The notes: generated by a model from the letters alone, not told the origin. A stretch of 11,109 nt of DNA from an uncultured Lachnospiraceae bacterium (GCA_948438565.1 CAOJLW010000054.1:1-11109), one strand, 5' to 3'; positions 1 through 6,735 are shown, counted from the first letter of the stretch. Made by a program: numbers and translations.

Positions 1-399
1 TTGTACGCCGCTTAAAGGAGAGACCATGACATTGCGTGGAAAGTCTCCGCCGCCGCCAAGCGTGATAATGCCGTATTTCCAGGCCTCTTCTATCAGCTGG
101 CAGATGTTGTCCGGTTTTAGGTTATGGAGCTGGACGGTTTGGCAAGTGGTAAAATGGATGCGGTCAATTTGGTATTTATCGATGCTGTCTACAATAAAGC
201 GGAGCTGATCCTTGGTAATCCTGCCGCCGCAGAGCCTGAGACGGAGCATACCATAGACGCCGCCCCGTTGGGCGTAGCTTCCAAATTTGCCGGAAAGGCG
301 TTTGTATTCCGCTACGGTAATTTTTTTTTGGTAGAAATCGTTGGTAGCTTTGCAAAAGTCGTCAATGTCTTTTTGAAATTCGGTGATGTAGTCTCTCAT
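1..399 (-). CDS. Nitrite/sulfite reductase (siroheme type), N-terminal part, cut by window edge
   Basis: Reading the minus strand from the ATG at 399 gives 133 open codons with no stop before the edge, so only the N-terminal part is present. The visible part resembles the ferredoxin-like half domain of siroheme/4Fe-4S nitrite and sulfite reductases. A basic beta strand (MLRLRLCGGRIT, residues 51-62) corresponds to the family's 'VRVRxPGGxLT' strand. It is followed by a helix, a strand with TTCQTVQLHN (84-93), and the Gly-rich turn GGGGDFPRNV (115-124) that matches the 'GDNxRNV' motif contributing an anion-binding Arg. The Cys ligands for the cluster would lie in the missing C-terminal part. 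The start is supported by AGAAAGGA at 409-416. In the family the protein reduces sulfite or nitrite by six electrons in the cytoplasm, usually from ferredoxin. Which substrate is used cannot be told from this fragment. Confidence 0.8.
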   Translation of the reverse strand, partial: MRDYITEFQKDIDDFCKATNDFYQKKITVAEYKRLSGKFGSYAQRGGVYGMLRLRLCGGRITKDQLRFIVDSIDKYQIDRIHFTTCQTVQLHNLKPDNICQLIEEAWKYGIITLGGGGDFPRNVMVSPLSGVQ

Positions 400-504
400 G
401 TTTCTGGATCCTTTCTGTTGATTTTGATTTGTTCTTTGAGAATGCGCAACACCCTCTGGATGGCTGCATTTTTTCAAATTCTACAATGGCATTGCTTTCC
501 AATT

Positions 505-510
505 ATTATA
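505..510 (-). promoter_or_regulatory. Possible -10 box for the sulfite/nitrite reductase gene
   Basis: A perfect TATAAT lies on the minus strand about 105 bases before the reductase start and just downstream of the preceding gene's terminator. The matching -35 region is poor (TTTTCT at a 17-base spacing), so the promoter may be weak or activator-dependent. A small palindrome CAATG-G-CATTG at 484-494 lies near the expected transcription start and could be an operator. The remainder of 400-529 shows no gene. Confidence 0.35.
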
Positions 511-529
511 TCTCAATACGCCACAGAAG

Positions 530-560
530 AAAATACCCCATACATAGTATGAGGTATTTT
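530..560 (-). terminator. Intrinsic terminator of the LtaS-like gene
   Basis: The arms AAAATACC and GGTATTTT enclose CATAC-ATA-GTATG. On the minus strand the single non-complementary position becomes a U-G wobble, giving an unbroken 14-bp stem with a three-base loop, followed by a T-rich run (TTTTCTTCTG). On the plus strand the same position is a C-A mismatch. The hairpin begins 18 bases after the stop codon of the minus-strand gene, so it fits that gene's 3' end. Confidence 0.75.
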
Positions 561-578
561 GATAAGTTTATAATCTCT

Positions 579-2627
579 TTATTCCAAAACCGCGTTTTCC
601 GTTGAATCCGCATAGGGATCGCTATAGATATATTCCGGCGTGCTGCGGAACACCGTGTTGCTCGATCCCATTTGGTTGACCACAATCGTATCTCCGTTTT
701 CCAAGTCCTCAAGATTGATGCGGAGCCGAGAACTATTGATATAGTCGGTTGTGATTTTTTCGCCGTTGACATATACTTTGCTCCATCGGGTGAAGTTCTT
801 GCCGCTGATCGTCGCATATCCCAAAACGGAGGAAGGCCAGATATTGACGATGGCGGTGTCCTCGACGCCCATGATTAAATCCGATGCAGGGTACGGATTG
901 CTTCCGTTGTATGCATAGCGGTCTCCATACAGCAGATCATATTGTAGGTGGTTTAACCCCTCCAAATAGCTTTCGCTGCCGCGTGCGCCCTGCGTCAAGG
1001 CCTGCTGTTCATAGGTAAAAATCGTGCCTTCGTGGATGCCAAGCGCATCCGTGGCGCTTGCCAGCAGTTCGTAAGCTGCAAGGTCCGCATCCTGTTTGGC
1101 AAGGCCAAAATTATTCCAGGTGGCATACTTCGTTAAAAAGGTATTGCCCGAAACCAGATCCTGTTCCTCTAAACCGAGGCTTGGGAGGTGATCGCCAAAA
1201 AATACCACAATCGTATTTTCATTCCGTTTAGCGAGTTCATCGGTCAGTTTGCCGATAAATTTGTCGACCTCATGCAGCATATTGACATAGTATTCCCATT
1301 GGTTATTGGCCGCTTCGTCGAGCGCGCCGCTCACCTTGATTTCCGGAGCTGCCAGCGTTTTTTCTGTCGGGTAATCGCCATGTCCCTGTACGGTGATGGT
1401 ATAGACAAAATCCGGCTGCCCTTCAGTAGCGTCCATCGCTTTGATCGTTTCGTCAATCAGGATGTCGTCGGTAGGCCAGGAACCAAGCGGCGTGTATTCC
1501 CGGATATCCATCAGTTCTTTGCTTGTAAATGTGTCGAAACCCATCATGGAAAATGCATTGGCCCGGCTGTAAAAATTACCGCCATTGTTATGTACCACGT
1601 GTGTGCCGTATCCAAGCTTGGAAAGGTTGGAAGCGATGCTTTCACAATCCGTCTGTTTTAAAATTGTCTTATACGGATATTCTCCGGTTCCAAAGTATTG
1701 CATACTCATGCCGGTTAAAATCTCAAATTCCGTGTTGGCGGTTCCCGCTCCGACAACCGGTACGGTCAGGTAACCGGCAGTATAGTTTTCCGTCAGTTTT
1801 CGGAAATTGGGAATGGGATCTTGGGAAAAATTTAAATATTTTACTTCGGTCGGATCGATAAAGGATTCTAACAGTACGGTAATAATGTTTGGCCGGTCTG
1901 GATTTGTCGTTGTTTCTTTTTTGGAGTATTCCTGCGCGGCCGCAACCGTCTCTTTAGAATAGTCTTTGGGTTTGCTCATGCCGCGGTCTACGACGCTTGT
2001 GGAAAAGCCGTAGACAAAGCCATAGTTTTCATATCCTTGCGCAATATTGGAAAAATAAGAAGCCAAAATATTGGAATTTTGCGCGGCGTGCGTAGTTACG
2101 GGGAGCATCAGCAGGCACAAGCCAACCATACATGGAGTTAATATTTTACGATATTCACCCTGAAATTTTGGGCCTTTCACAAACATATAGAGACAAAAGG
2201 CCAAAAATACCGCTACGACGCAGACGACCAGGATTGCTTCTGAAGTGGTAAAATAGCTGGTATTGCGCATAGCCAAAAGGTCGGAGATACATTTTAAGTC
2301 CGTATAGCCAAACGGCGTAACCCGATTGGATAATATACAGCCGTTAATCGTCCCTAAAAACAGCCAAAATCCGCTGATTAGGATTCGCGCAAACGCTCTC
2401 CTGCGGATTAAATAGACCAAAGAAAGGGAAGCAAATATAATAAAGGAATTATAGGCAAATGCTAACGTATGCTGGCCTACGAAATAAGCCGCTTTACTAA
2501 TCGAATGCCTGGAAATGGCTTCAATGGTAAAACACAGCAACATGGAAAGAGCAGCATGAATCAACAGTGAATAGCGGTTAAATAAAACAATGCTGCGCAG
2601 TTTCGGATTCTGCTTTGAATGGTTCAT
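579..2627 (-). CDS. LTA-synthase-like membrane sulfatase/phosphoglycerol transferase with C-terminal Ig-like domain
   Basis: This 682-residue protein has the LtaS plan. There are five hydrophobic segments (about 20-38, 57-74, 79-99, 129-150 and 162-178), then an extracellular alkaline-phosphatase-fold domain (about 245-560). Metal and catalytic residues are recognisable: E254 in NIITVLLES, the nucleophile T296 in GAGTANTEFE, and D479-H480 in VVFFGDHLPS. Substrate-side R355 and H416 match R356 and H416 of S. aureus LtaS, but the position of LtaS W354 is Tyr353 here. Known members transfer glycerol-phosphate from phosphatidylglycerol to build lipoteichoic acid or related polymers on the outer membrane face. 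Residues about 583-662 look like an added IPT/TIG-type beta domain (ISGKNFTRWSKVYVNGEKIT). The ATG at 2627 has a perfect AGGAGG (2636-2641) eight bases away. It is divergent from the ABC operon. Whether the polymer is true LTA is unknown. Confidence 0.88.
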   Translation of the reverse strand: MNHSKQNPKLRSIVLFNRYSLLIHAALSMLLCFTIEAISRHSISKAAYFVGQHTLAFAYNSFIIFASLSLVYLIRRRAFARILISGFWLFLGTINGCILSNRVTPFGYTDLKCISDLLAMRNTSYFTTSEAILVVCVVAVFLAFCLYMFVKGPKFQGEYRKILTPCMVGLCLLMLPVTTHAAQNSNILASYFSNIAQGYENYGFVYGFSTSVVDRGMSKPKDYSKETVAAAQEYSKKETTTNPDRPNIITVLLESFIDPTEVKYLNFSQDPIPNFRKLTENYTAGYLTVPVVGAGTANTEFEILTGMSMQYFGTGEYPYKTILKQTDCESIASNLSKLGYGTHVVHNNGGNFYSRANAFSMMGFDTFTSKELMDIREYTPLGSWPTDDILIDETIKAMDATEGQPDFVYTITVQGHGDYPTEKTLAAPEIKVSGALDEAANNQWEYYVNMLHEVDKFIGKLTDELAKRNENTIVVFFGDHLPSLGLEEQDLVSGNTFLTKYATWNNFGLAKQDADLAAYELLASATDALGIHEGTIFTYEQQALTQGARGSESYLEGLNHLQYDLLYGDRYAYNGSNPYPASDLIMGVEDTAIVNIWPSSVLGYATISGKNFTRWSKVYVNGEKITTDYINSSRLRINLEDLENGDTIVVNQMGSSNTVFRSTPEYIYSDPYADSTENAVLE

Positions 2628-2658
2628 AGTAGTTTCCTCCTGTCTATATCGTGATGAT

Positions 2659-2734
2659 GTAACGGCTCGACGCCCAATGGCGGGCAGGAGCGTTACGGAA
2701 TGTCAGGCGTCCGATATGCCTGTTTAATTCCGTA
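2659..2734 (-). ncRNA. Structured 5' leader with two stacked hairpins upstream of the LtaS-like gene
   Basis: Minus-strand RNA can fold into two hairpins. The first pairs TACGGAAT (2727-2734) with ATTCCGTA (2694-2701) and contains an inner CAGGC/GCCTG stem (2718-2722 with 2704-2708) and a nine-base loop. The second pairs GTAACG with CGTTAC (2691-2696 and 2659-2664), then CTC with GAG, then GCCC with GGGC around a six-base loop. The two share bases 2694-2696, so their bases compete. No U-tract follows, and the ribosome site at 2636-2641 is left free, so this is not a plain terminator. I do not recognise a known riboswitch. It could instead be an mRNA-stabilising 5' structure or a protein site. 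Confidence 0.4.
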
Positions 2735-2738
2735 CTCA

Positions 2739-2767
2739 AGAATATAACTTAAAAAGTTGAAAATCAA
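2739..2767 (-). promoter_or_regulatory. Probable promoter of the LtaS-like gene
   Basis: On the minus strand TTGATT (2767-2762) and TATTCT (2744-2739) are separated by 17 bases, each matching the SigA consensus at four of six positions. A small palindrome AACTT-AAA-AAGTT (2746-2758) lies inside the spacer. Transcription would start near 2732, at the foot of the leader hairpin, leaving a leader of about 105 bases. Confidence 0.45.
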
Positions 2768-2777
2768 TGGAAAAGTT

Positions 2778-2797
2778 CTATAAAGATTTCTTAAGAA
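2778..2797 (-). promoter_or_regulatory. Operator-like element, copy 1 (LtaS side)
   Basis: Read on the minus strand this is TTCTTAAGAAATCTTTATAG. It contains TCTT repeated at a 10-base interval, and it ends 10 bases before the -35 box of the LtaS-like gene's promoter. It matches the opposite-facing element at 2878-2897 in 16 of 20 positions. Short direct repeats about one helical turn apart, just upstream of -35, are typical sites for OmpR/PhoB-family response regulators. No regulator gene is in the window to confirm this. Confidence 0.45.
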
Positions 2798-2877
2798 TAA
2801 TTCAAAAAACACTCAATATAGATAAATTATGTCCATATTGTGACGGTTAGAAGGGAGTTTTTGGATGTTTTAACGTT

Positions 2878-2897
2878 TTCTTAAAAAATCTTAGTAA
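2878..2897 (+). promoter_or_regulatory. Operator-like element, copy 2 (ABC operon side)
   Basis: TTCTTAAAAAATCTTAGTAA on the plus strand carries TCTTA twice at a 10-base interval and ends 13 bases before the -35 box at 2911. It is the counterpart, in the opposite orientation, of the element at 2778-2797. The placement suits an activator contacting RNA polymerase from upstream of -35. Confidence 0.45.
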
Positions 2898-2910
2898 TTG
2901 TAAAAGGTGG

Positions 2911-2939
2911 TTGACTTTTCCAGCCATATGTATTATTGT
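2911..2939 (+). promoter_or_regulatory. Promoter of the ABC exporter operon
   Basis: TTGACT (2911-2916) and TATTGT (2934-2939) have a 17-base spacer. The -35 matches the SigA consensus at five of six positions and the -10 at four of six. Transcription would begin near 2946, about 44 bases before the GTG start. Confidence 0.6.
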
Positions 2940-2975
2940 ACTAACAGGATAATACAGTTAATTGAATAAATTTGG

Positions 2976-2983
2976 AAAGGGAG
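2976..2983 (+). promoter_or_regulatory. Ribosome binding site that sets the ATPase start at GTG 2990
   Basis: AAAGGGAG lies six bases before GTG 2990. A TTG at 2972 is in frame and would add six residues, but it sits upstream of and overlaps this site and has no ribosome site of its own. The GTG is therefore preferred. Confidence 0.75.
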
Positions 2984-2989
2984 AAAAGC

Positions 2990-3766
2990 GTGGAGACATT
3001 AATCGAAGTCAAACATCTCATGAAGATCTATAATCCCGGTGAAAATGAAGTGCATGCGCTAGACGATATCTCGCTGCGGATCAAAAAAGGGGAATTTGTA
3101 GCGATTATCGGTCAGTCTGGGTCGGGTAAATCCACATTTATGAATATGCTCGGCTGCCTCGACGTCCCAACGTCCGGAAGCTATTTTTTGAACGGCAGGG
3201 ATGTGGCAGGCCTTTCGGATGATGAATTGTCGGAAATCCGTAACCGGGAAATCGGTTTTATCTTTCAGGGTTTTAATCTGATTCCCAATTTAACTGCTTT
3301 TGAAAATGTAGAGCTGCCGTTGATTTATCGAAATGTCCCGGGAGCCAAACGGCGTGAAATGTCGATGGCGTCCCTAAAAAAAGTCGGTTTGGAAAACCGA
3401 ATGGATCATAAGCCGTCGGAGATGTCCGGGGGACAGCAGCAGAGGGTTGCGATTGCCAGGGCATTGGCGGCCGCCCCACCGGTGATTTTAGCGGATGAAC
3501 CGACCGGCAACCTGGATTCTGCGTCCAGTAAGGAAATTATGCAGATATTGCGCGAGCTGCATGAAGATGGACGGACGGTGATTTTGATTACCCATGACAA
3601 CACGATAGCGGCGAGCGCGAAACGCATTATCCGAATTATGGATGGCAAGGTGGTGGCCGATACGGGCCTGGAACATGGGCAGGATGGGACGATAGAAGAA
3701 ATTGCGGCCAAAATTGAGGCTCAGGCAGAGGAGGAGCGAGATTATGTTTCAAAGAAAAGGAAGTAG
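2990..3766 (+). CDS. ABC transporter ATP-binding protein, LolD/MacB/YknY family
   Basis: This 258-residue cytoplasmic ATPase powers the exporter encoded by the next two genes. All nucleotide-binding motifs are intact: Walker A GQSGSGKST (41-49), Q-loop Gln93 in FIFQGFN, signature MSGGQQQRVAIARAL (145-159), Walker B VILADEP (165-171), D-loop NLDSASS and H-loop His202 in LITHD. The LNGRDVAGLSDDELSEIRN segment (67-85) is typical of the MacB/LolD branch. Family members normally end soon after the 'IMDGKVV' strand near residue 222. Here a charged tail of about 35 residues follows (EEIAAKIEAQAEEERDYVSKKRK at the end). The last 23 bases overlap the membrane-fusion gene, and the coding sequence contains that gene's ribosome site, so translation is probably coupled. 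Confidence 0.95.
   Translation: METLIEVKHLMKIYNPGENEVHALDDISLRIKKGEFVAIIGQSGSGKSTFMNMLGCLDVPTSGSYFLNGRDVAGLSDDELSEIRNREIGFIFQGFNLIPNLTAFENVELPLIYRNVPGAKRREMSMASLKKVGLENRMDHKPSEMSGGQQQRVAIARALAAAPPVILADEPTGNLDSASSKEIMQILRELHEDGRTVILITHDNTIAASAKRIIRIMDGKVVADTGLEHGQDGTIEEIAAKIEAQAEEERDYVSKKRK
3727..3736 (+). promoter_or_regulatory. Ribosome binding site inside the ATPase gene that sets the membrane-fusion protein start
   Basis: AGAGGAGGAG lies seven bases before ATG 3744. The frame is open further upstream, to an ATG at 3702, but that start lacks a comparable site and would add basic residues ahead of the natural N terminus. A later ATG at 3777 has a poorer site. Confidence 0.75.
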
Positions 3767-5321
3767 TACGGCAATAATGGAGCGAAAGCCAAAGAAAAAG
3801 ATCAAAGCATGGAAGATTGTGGCATTGGCAGTGGCGTTGATTTGCCTAATCCGTTTTGTGGCGGGGATTTTTTTGGGCGGCGAGGAAGATTTAAGACCTG
3901 TGGTGGATACGGTGTCTGTGGATCAAGGGACGCTGACTTCTACGCTGGATACCAGCGGGACGATTGCAAGCGAGCTGACGCATATCTATGCGTCTCCGGT
4001 AGACGCGCAGGTGGGTGAAATCCCGGTTGCCCTGGGGGATAGCGTCGAGCGGGGCGATTTCCTTTTAACATACGATACGGCGTCTTTACAGAAAAATTAT
4101 GATATCGCGGAATTGCAGGCCAGGGCAGAGGACGCTACCGGGAACGACAGTCTGGCAAAAAGCAATGAGAGCGCGCGGGAACTTGCAACCAGCGCCGGGG
4201 AAATGAGAACGTTACAGGCCAGGATTGACGCGTTAAATGCGGAGATTGACAGCCTGCAATCACAGGCAACCGCCAATGAAGTGGCGACCAATAATAATGC
4301 TGCGGTCAACGAAGAGGTGGGCAGGCTGCAAGCAGAGGTGGAAAGTATCGGTGCGCAGATCAATGCGTTAGAGGTCAAGAAAGAACAAGGCGGCCTGACT
4401 GTCAAAGAAAAAGATCAGCTAAAGGATTTGCGGAGCGATAAAAAATCCAAAGAAAAAACGCTGGCAGCAAAAGAAAAGGCCGTTAAAAATTCTGCGGATT
4501 TGGCCAATACATCGACGAATATCCAGGCTCAGCTTGCACAGAAAAATAGTGAGCTTGCGGATTTACAGGGAAAACTTGCGGAAGCGGAATCCAAAAATGC
4601 TTCAGCAGAGGCCGGCATTTTATCGGAAGCGGCCAAAGCCAATATCAGTTACAGCCAGCAGGCCAGTCAACTGACGTTAGAGCAGACGGCTGACAATCTC
4701 TCACGCGCCAAAGCCGGGGTGACGGCGGATTTTGACGGAATAGTAACGGAAATTAGCGCGTCGGCCGGGACGATGGCTGCGGAAGGCACGCCGCTGATCA
4801 CGTTGGCCAGCGCGCATGATATGTGCGTGGAAATAGCAGTTTCCAAATATAATCTGGCTCATATTCAAATAGGCCAGAGCGCGACGATTTCATTTCAGGA
4901 AAAGGATTATACCGGAAGCGTGCAAAATATCAGCAAAATTGCGCAGAGCGGCGAGTCTGGTTCGGCAATGGTTACAGTCAAGGTGCATATCGACACGCCG
5001 GACGACAATTTGATCCTGGGATTGGACGCAAAGGTAGTCGTGGATTTGGGTACGGCGGAAAATGTTTTAATCGTGCCGATTTCAGCGGTCAATTCCGATT
5101 TGCAGGGGGATTTTGTCTATACCGTTCAAGAAGGCGCAGTGGTCAAAAAATACGTAACGACAGGCCTTGCTTCGAAAGAAGAAATTGAGATAAAAAGCGG
5201 AATTGAACAGGGTGAAACCGTGATTACGACGGTAGATTCCAGTATTATGGAAGGTATGCAGGTAATAGAAAATACGCAACAAGAGTCGGAAGATGTTTCC
5301 ACAACGGAGGCGCTGGAATAG
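3744..5321 (+). CDS. Membrane-fusion (HlyD/MacA/YknX-type) subunit of ABC exporter, with very long coiled coil
   Basis: This 525-residue protein has a basic N-terminal stretch and one membrane anchor (about 22-44), with the remainder outside the membrane. The two halves of a lipoyl-like barrel-sandwich domain are at about 78-112 (IYASPVDAQVGEIPVALGDSV) and 325-357 (VTADFDGIVTEISASAGTMA). Between them lies a roughly 205-residue, Gln/Ala/Lys/Glu-rich alpha-helical region (115-321) with heptad-like spacing. A beta-barrel domain (358-435) and a membrane-proximal domain (437-508) follow. In MacA and YknX such subunits bind the permease and stimulate ATPase activity and export. YknX from B. subtilis is, from memory, under 400 residues, so the coiled coil here is much extended. 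An acidic, Ser/Thr-rich tail ends the protein. Its stop overlaps the next gene's ribosome site. Confidence 0.9.
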   Translation: MFQRKGSSTAIMERKPKKKIKAWKIVALAVALICLIRFVAGIFLGGEEDLRPVVDTVSVDQGTLTSTLDTSGTIASELTHIYASPVDAQVGEIPVALGDSVERGDFLLTYDTASLQKNYDIAELQARAEDATGNDSLAKSNESARELATSAGEMRTLQARIDALNAEIDSLQSQATANEVATNNNAAVNEEVGRLQAEVESIGAQINALEVKKEQGGLTVKEKDQLKDLRSDKKSKEKTLAAKEKAVKNSADLANTSTNIQAQLAQKNSELADLQGKLAEAESKNASAEAGILSEAAKANISYSQQASQLTLEQTADNLSRAKAGVTADFDGIVTEISASAGTMAAEGTPLITLASAHDMCVEIAVSKYNLAHIQIGQSATISFQEKDYTGSVQNISKIAQSGESGSAMVTVKVHIDTPDDNLILGLDAKVVVDLGTAENVLIVPISAVNSDLQGDFVYTVQEGAVVKKYVTTGLASKEEIEIKSGIEQGETVITTVDSSIMEGMQVIENTQQESEDVSTTEALE

Positions 5322-5330
5322 GAGGCGGCT

Positions 5331-6563
5331 ATGTCACAGTTTTTTGAATATCTGAAAATGGCGGTTTCCAATATTAAAGCCAATAAAATGCGGTCTTTTT
5401 TGACGATGCTTGGCATTATCATTGGTATTTCGTCCGTTATTTTAATTATGTCCCTGGGTAACGGCGCGAAAAATGTGATTACAGAGCAGATGGCCGGGAT
5501 TGCCGCAGGACAAATCGCTCTTTATACGTTTGACGACACGGGTTCTTATTATATTACCAAGGATGATATCGAGGCGATTAAAGAAAATGTTGTCGGTATC
5601 AAGGCCATCAACAGCTATATGTATATCGATGGAAATACGATGACCAATAAAGGGGAATTTCAAGTGTCGGCCAGCGGCCAGATGGCATCGTATCAGTATT
5701 TTTCCACAACCGGAATTTTAAACGGAAGATATTTTAACGAGTCGGAATACCTGGCCGGGGAACCGGTTTGCGTCATTGGAGAAAATGATGCGGTGCGCCT
5801 GTTTGGCTCTACGGACGTGGTGGGGTTGAACCTGGACGTCATTCTCTGGGATATGGAAATTTCGTTCCGAATTGTCGGAGTGGAACAGGCGGAGAAGGAA
5901 TCGATGTTTACCTTTACGTATGATAATTCCCCAATTTCTATTTATTTTCCGCTGACGGTTTTGGAGCAGGTCTATGGCGTGGCTTTAGATACCTATTATC
6001 AAATCTATCTGTTGGCGGAGGATCATGCCGATACGTCTGCGATTACCACGCAGGTGGTGGATTTGCTTGAGCGCAGGCATCAGTGTTATGGGGAAGATAT
6101 TTACCAGTTTGAAAGCTTTAATGATTCGATGCAGATTGTCAATACCGTAATCAATGTCGTGACGATGATGATTTCACTGGTAGCGGCTATTTCGTTGATT
6201 GTCGGTGGGATTGGCGTTATGAACATTATGCTGGTATCTGTGACAGAGCGTACCAGAGAAATCGGCATTCGTAAAGCGCTGGGGGCCAAGACGAGGTCGA
6301 TTATGCTTCAGTTTCTTTCCGAGTCGGCGATTATTACAATGATTGGCGGTCTGATTGGGATTATCAGCGGTATGGCCGGGGCGTTTTTGGTGGCGAAAAT
6401 TGTTGCAATGGTCAATCCGATGTTTGCATTTACGCCGTCGGTCAGCATTCGCACCATATTGACGACTACCGTGTTTTCTTCGGTAATCGGCCTGTTTTTT
6501 GGGATTTATCCGGCGCGCAAGGCGGCGAAGATGAGTCCGATTGAGGCGCTGCGCAGGAATTGA
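5331..6563 (+). CDS. ABC transporter permease, MacB/FtsX (YknZ-type) family
   Basis: This 410-residue integral membrane protein has the four-TM MacB/FtsX plan. TM1 (about 21-42, FLTMLGIIIGISSVILIMSL) is followed by an extracellular MacB periplasmic-core-like domain (about 45-265), then TM2 (275-304), TM3 (330-358) and TM4 (372-392). The segment GGIGVMNIMLVSVTERTREIG (292-312) and the ending GIYPARKAAKMSPIEALRRN are family hallmarks. The first is the coupling region contacting the ATPase. The start follows AGGAGG (5320-5325) by five bases, and the upstream stop codon overlaps that site. Separate ATPase and permease genes plus a fusion subunit match YknXYZ of B. subtilis (protection against the SdpC toxin) more than fused MacB. 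The exported substrate is unknown; a peptide, lipid or antibiotic is plausible. Confidence 0.95.
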   Translation: MSQFFEYLKMAVSNIKANKMRSFLTMLGIIIGISSVILIMSLGNGAKNVITEQMAGIAAGQIALYTFDDTGSYYITKDDIEAIKENVVGIKAINSYMYIDGNTMTNKGEFQVSASGQMASYQYFSTTGILNGRYFNESEYLAGEPVCVIGENDAVRLFGSTDVVGLNLDVILWDMEISFRIVGVEQAEKESMFTFTYDNSPISIYFPLTVLEQVYGVALDTYYQIYLLAEDHADTSAITTQVVDLLERRHQCYGEDIYQFESFNDSMQIVNTVINVVTMMISLVAAISLIVGGIGVMNIMLVSVTERTREIGIRKALGAKTRSIMLQFLSESAIITMIGGLIGIISGMAGAFLVAKIVAMVNPMFAFTPSVSIRTILTTTVFSSVIGLFFGIYPARKAAKMSPIEALRRN

Positions 6564-6653
6564 TCGAAATGGCAGCCGCGGCCTATCCAGGACGATATTT
6601 CGGAACCAAATTGTGAAAACACAAACGTATCTTATCTTCTTTTGAACCATTCA

Positions 6654-6705
6654 GACGGCGGAAGGCATGGATCCAGCAGAAAAATTGCCTTCCCCGTCTT
6701 TTTTT
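6654..6705 (+). terminator. Intrinsic terminator of the ABC operon
   Basis: GACGG-C-GGAAGGCA (6654-6667) pairs with TGCCTTCC-CCGTC (6686-6698), a 13-bp stem with one bulged C and an 18-base loop, followed directly by seven T residues. It lies 90 bases after the permease stop. The intervening 6564-6653 holds only a small TTGTG-AAAA-CACAA hairpin. Confidence 0.9.
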
Positions 6706-6706
6706 A

Positions 6707-6735
6707 TTGTCATTCCCGTAAGCCTACGCTATAAT
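6707..6735 (+). promoter_or_regulatory. Strong SigA-type promoter for the second transcription unit
   Basis: TTGTCA (6707-6712) and a perfect TATAAT (6730-6735) are separated by 17 bases. The -35 box begins two bases after the terminator's T-tract. Transcription would start near 6742, about 67 bases before the GTG of the small gene. No operator is evident, so expression may be largely constitutive. No other promoter is apparent before the symporter gene. Confidence 0.8.

Larger units (their letters stand above)
2642..2971. other. Divergent intergenic control region, no gene seen
   Basis: This AT-rich stretch of about 330 bases separates the divergent LtaS-like gene and ABC operon. It contains a structured leader for the minus-strand gene, a minus-strand promoter, a pair of inverted 20-bp elements and a plus-strand promoter, each listed separately. 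The stretch 2805-2870 between the two elements holds nothing I can name. No start codon here has both a ribosome binding site and a long open frame. Confidence 0.7.

Noticed and set aside
124..552. Plus-strand open frame of 142 codons over the sulfite/nitrite reductase start
   Set aside because: It covers the reductase gene, its leader and the terminator hairpin on the wrong strand; the reductase translation has clear family motifs.
1188..1661. Plus-strand open frame of 157 codons inside the LtaS-like gene
   Set aside because: It lies wholly antisense to the catalytic domain, with no promoter or ribosome site and no recognisable motif.
2694..2734. Leader hairpins as a known riboswitch such as guanidine-II (mini-ykkC)
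   Set aside because: The paired-hairpin layout is similar, but neither loop carries the ACGR motif that family needs.
2814..2840. CAATAT/ATATTG inverted repeat in the divergent region
   Set aside because: Six AT-rich base pairs with a 15-base spacer are expected by chance in such sequence.
2972..2989. TTG at 2972 as an earlier start for the ATPase
   Set aside because: It overlaps the AAAGGGAG ribosome site that serves GTG 2990 and has none of its own.
6611..6624. TTGTG-AAAA-CACAA hairpin after the permease gene
   Set aside because: Only five base pairs and no T-tract; the real terminator at 6654-6705 follows closely.
6174..6650. Minus-strand open frame of 158 codons over the permease C terminus
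   Set aside because: It is antisense to the conserved FtsX-type end of the permease, with a low-complexity Arg/Asn-rich translation.
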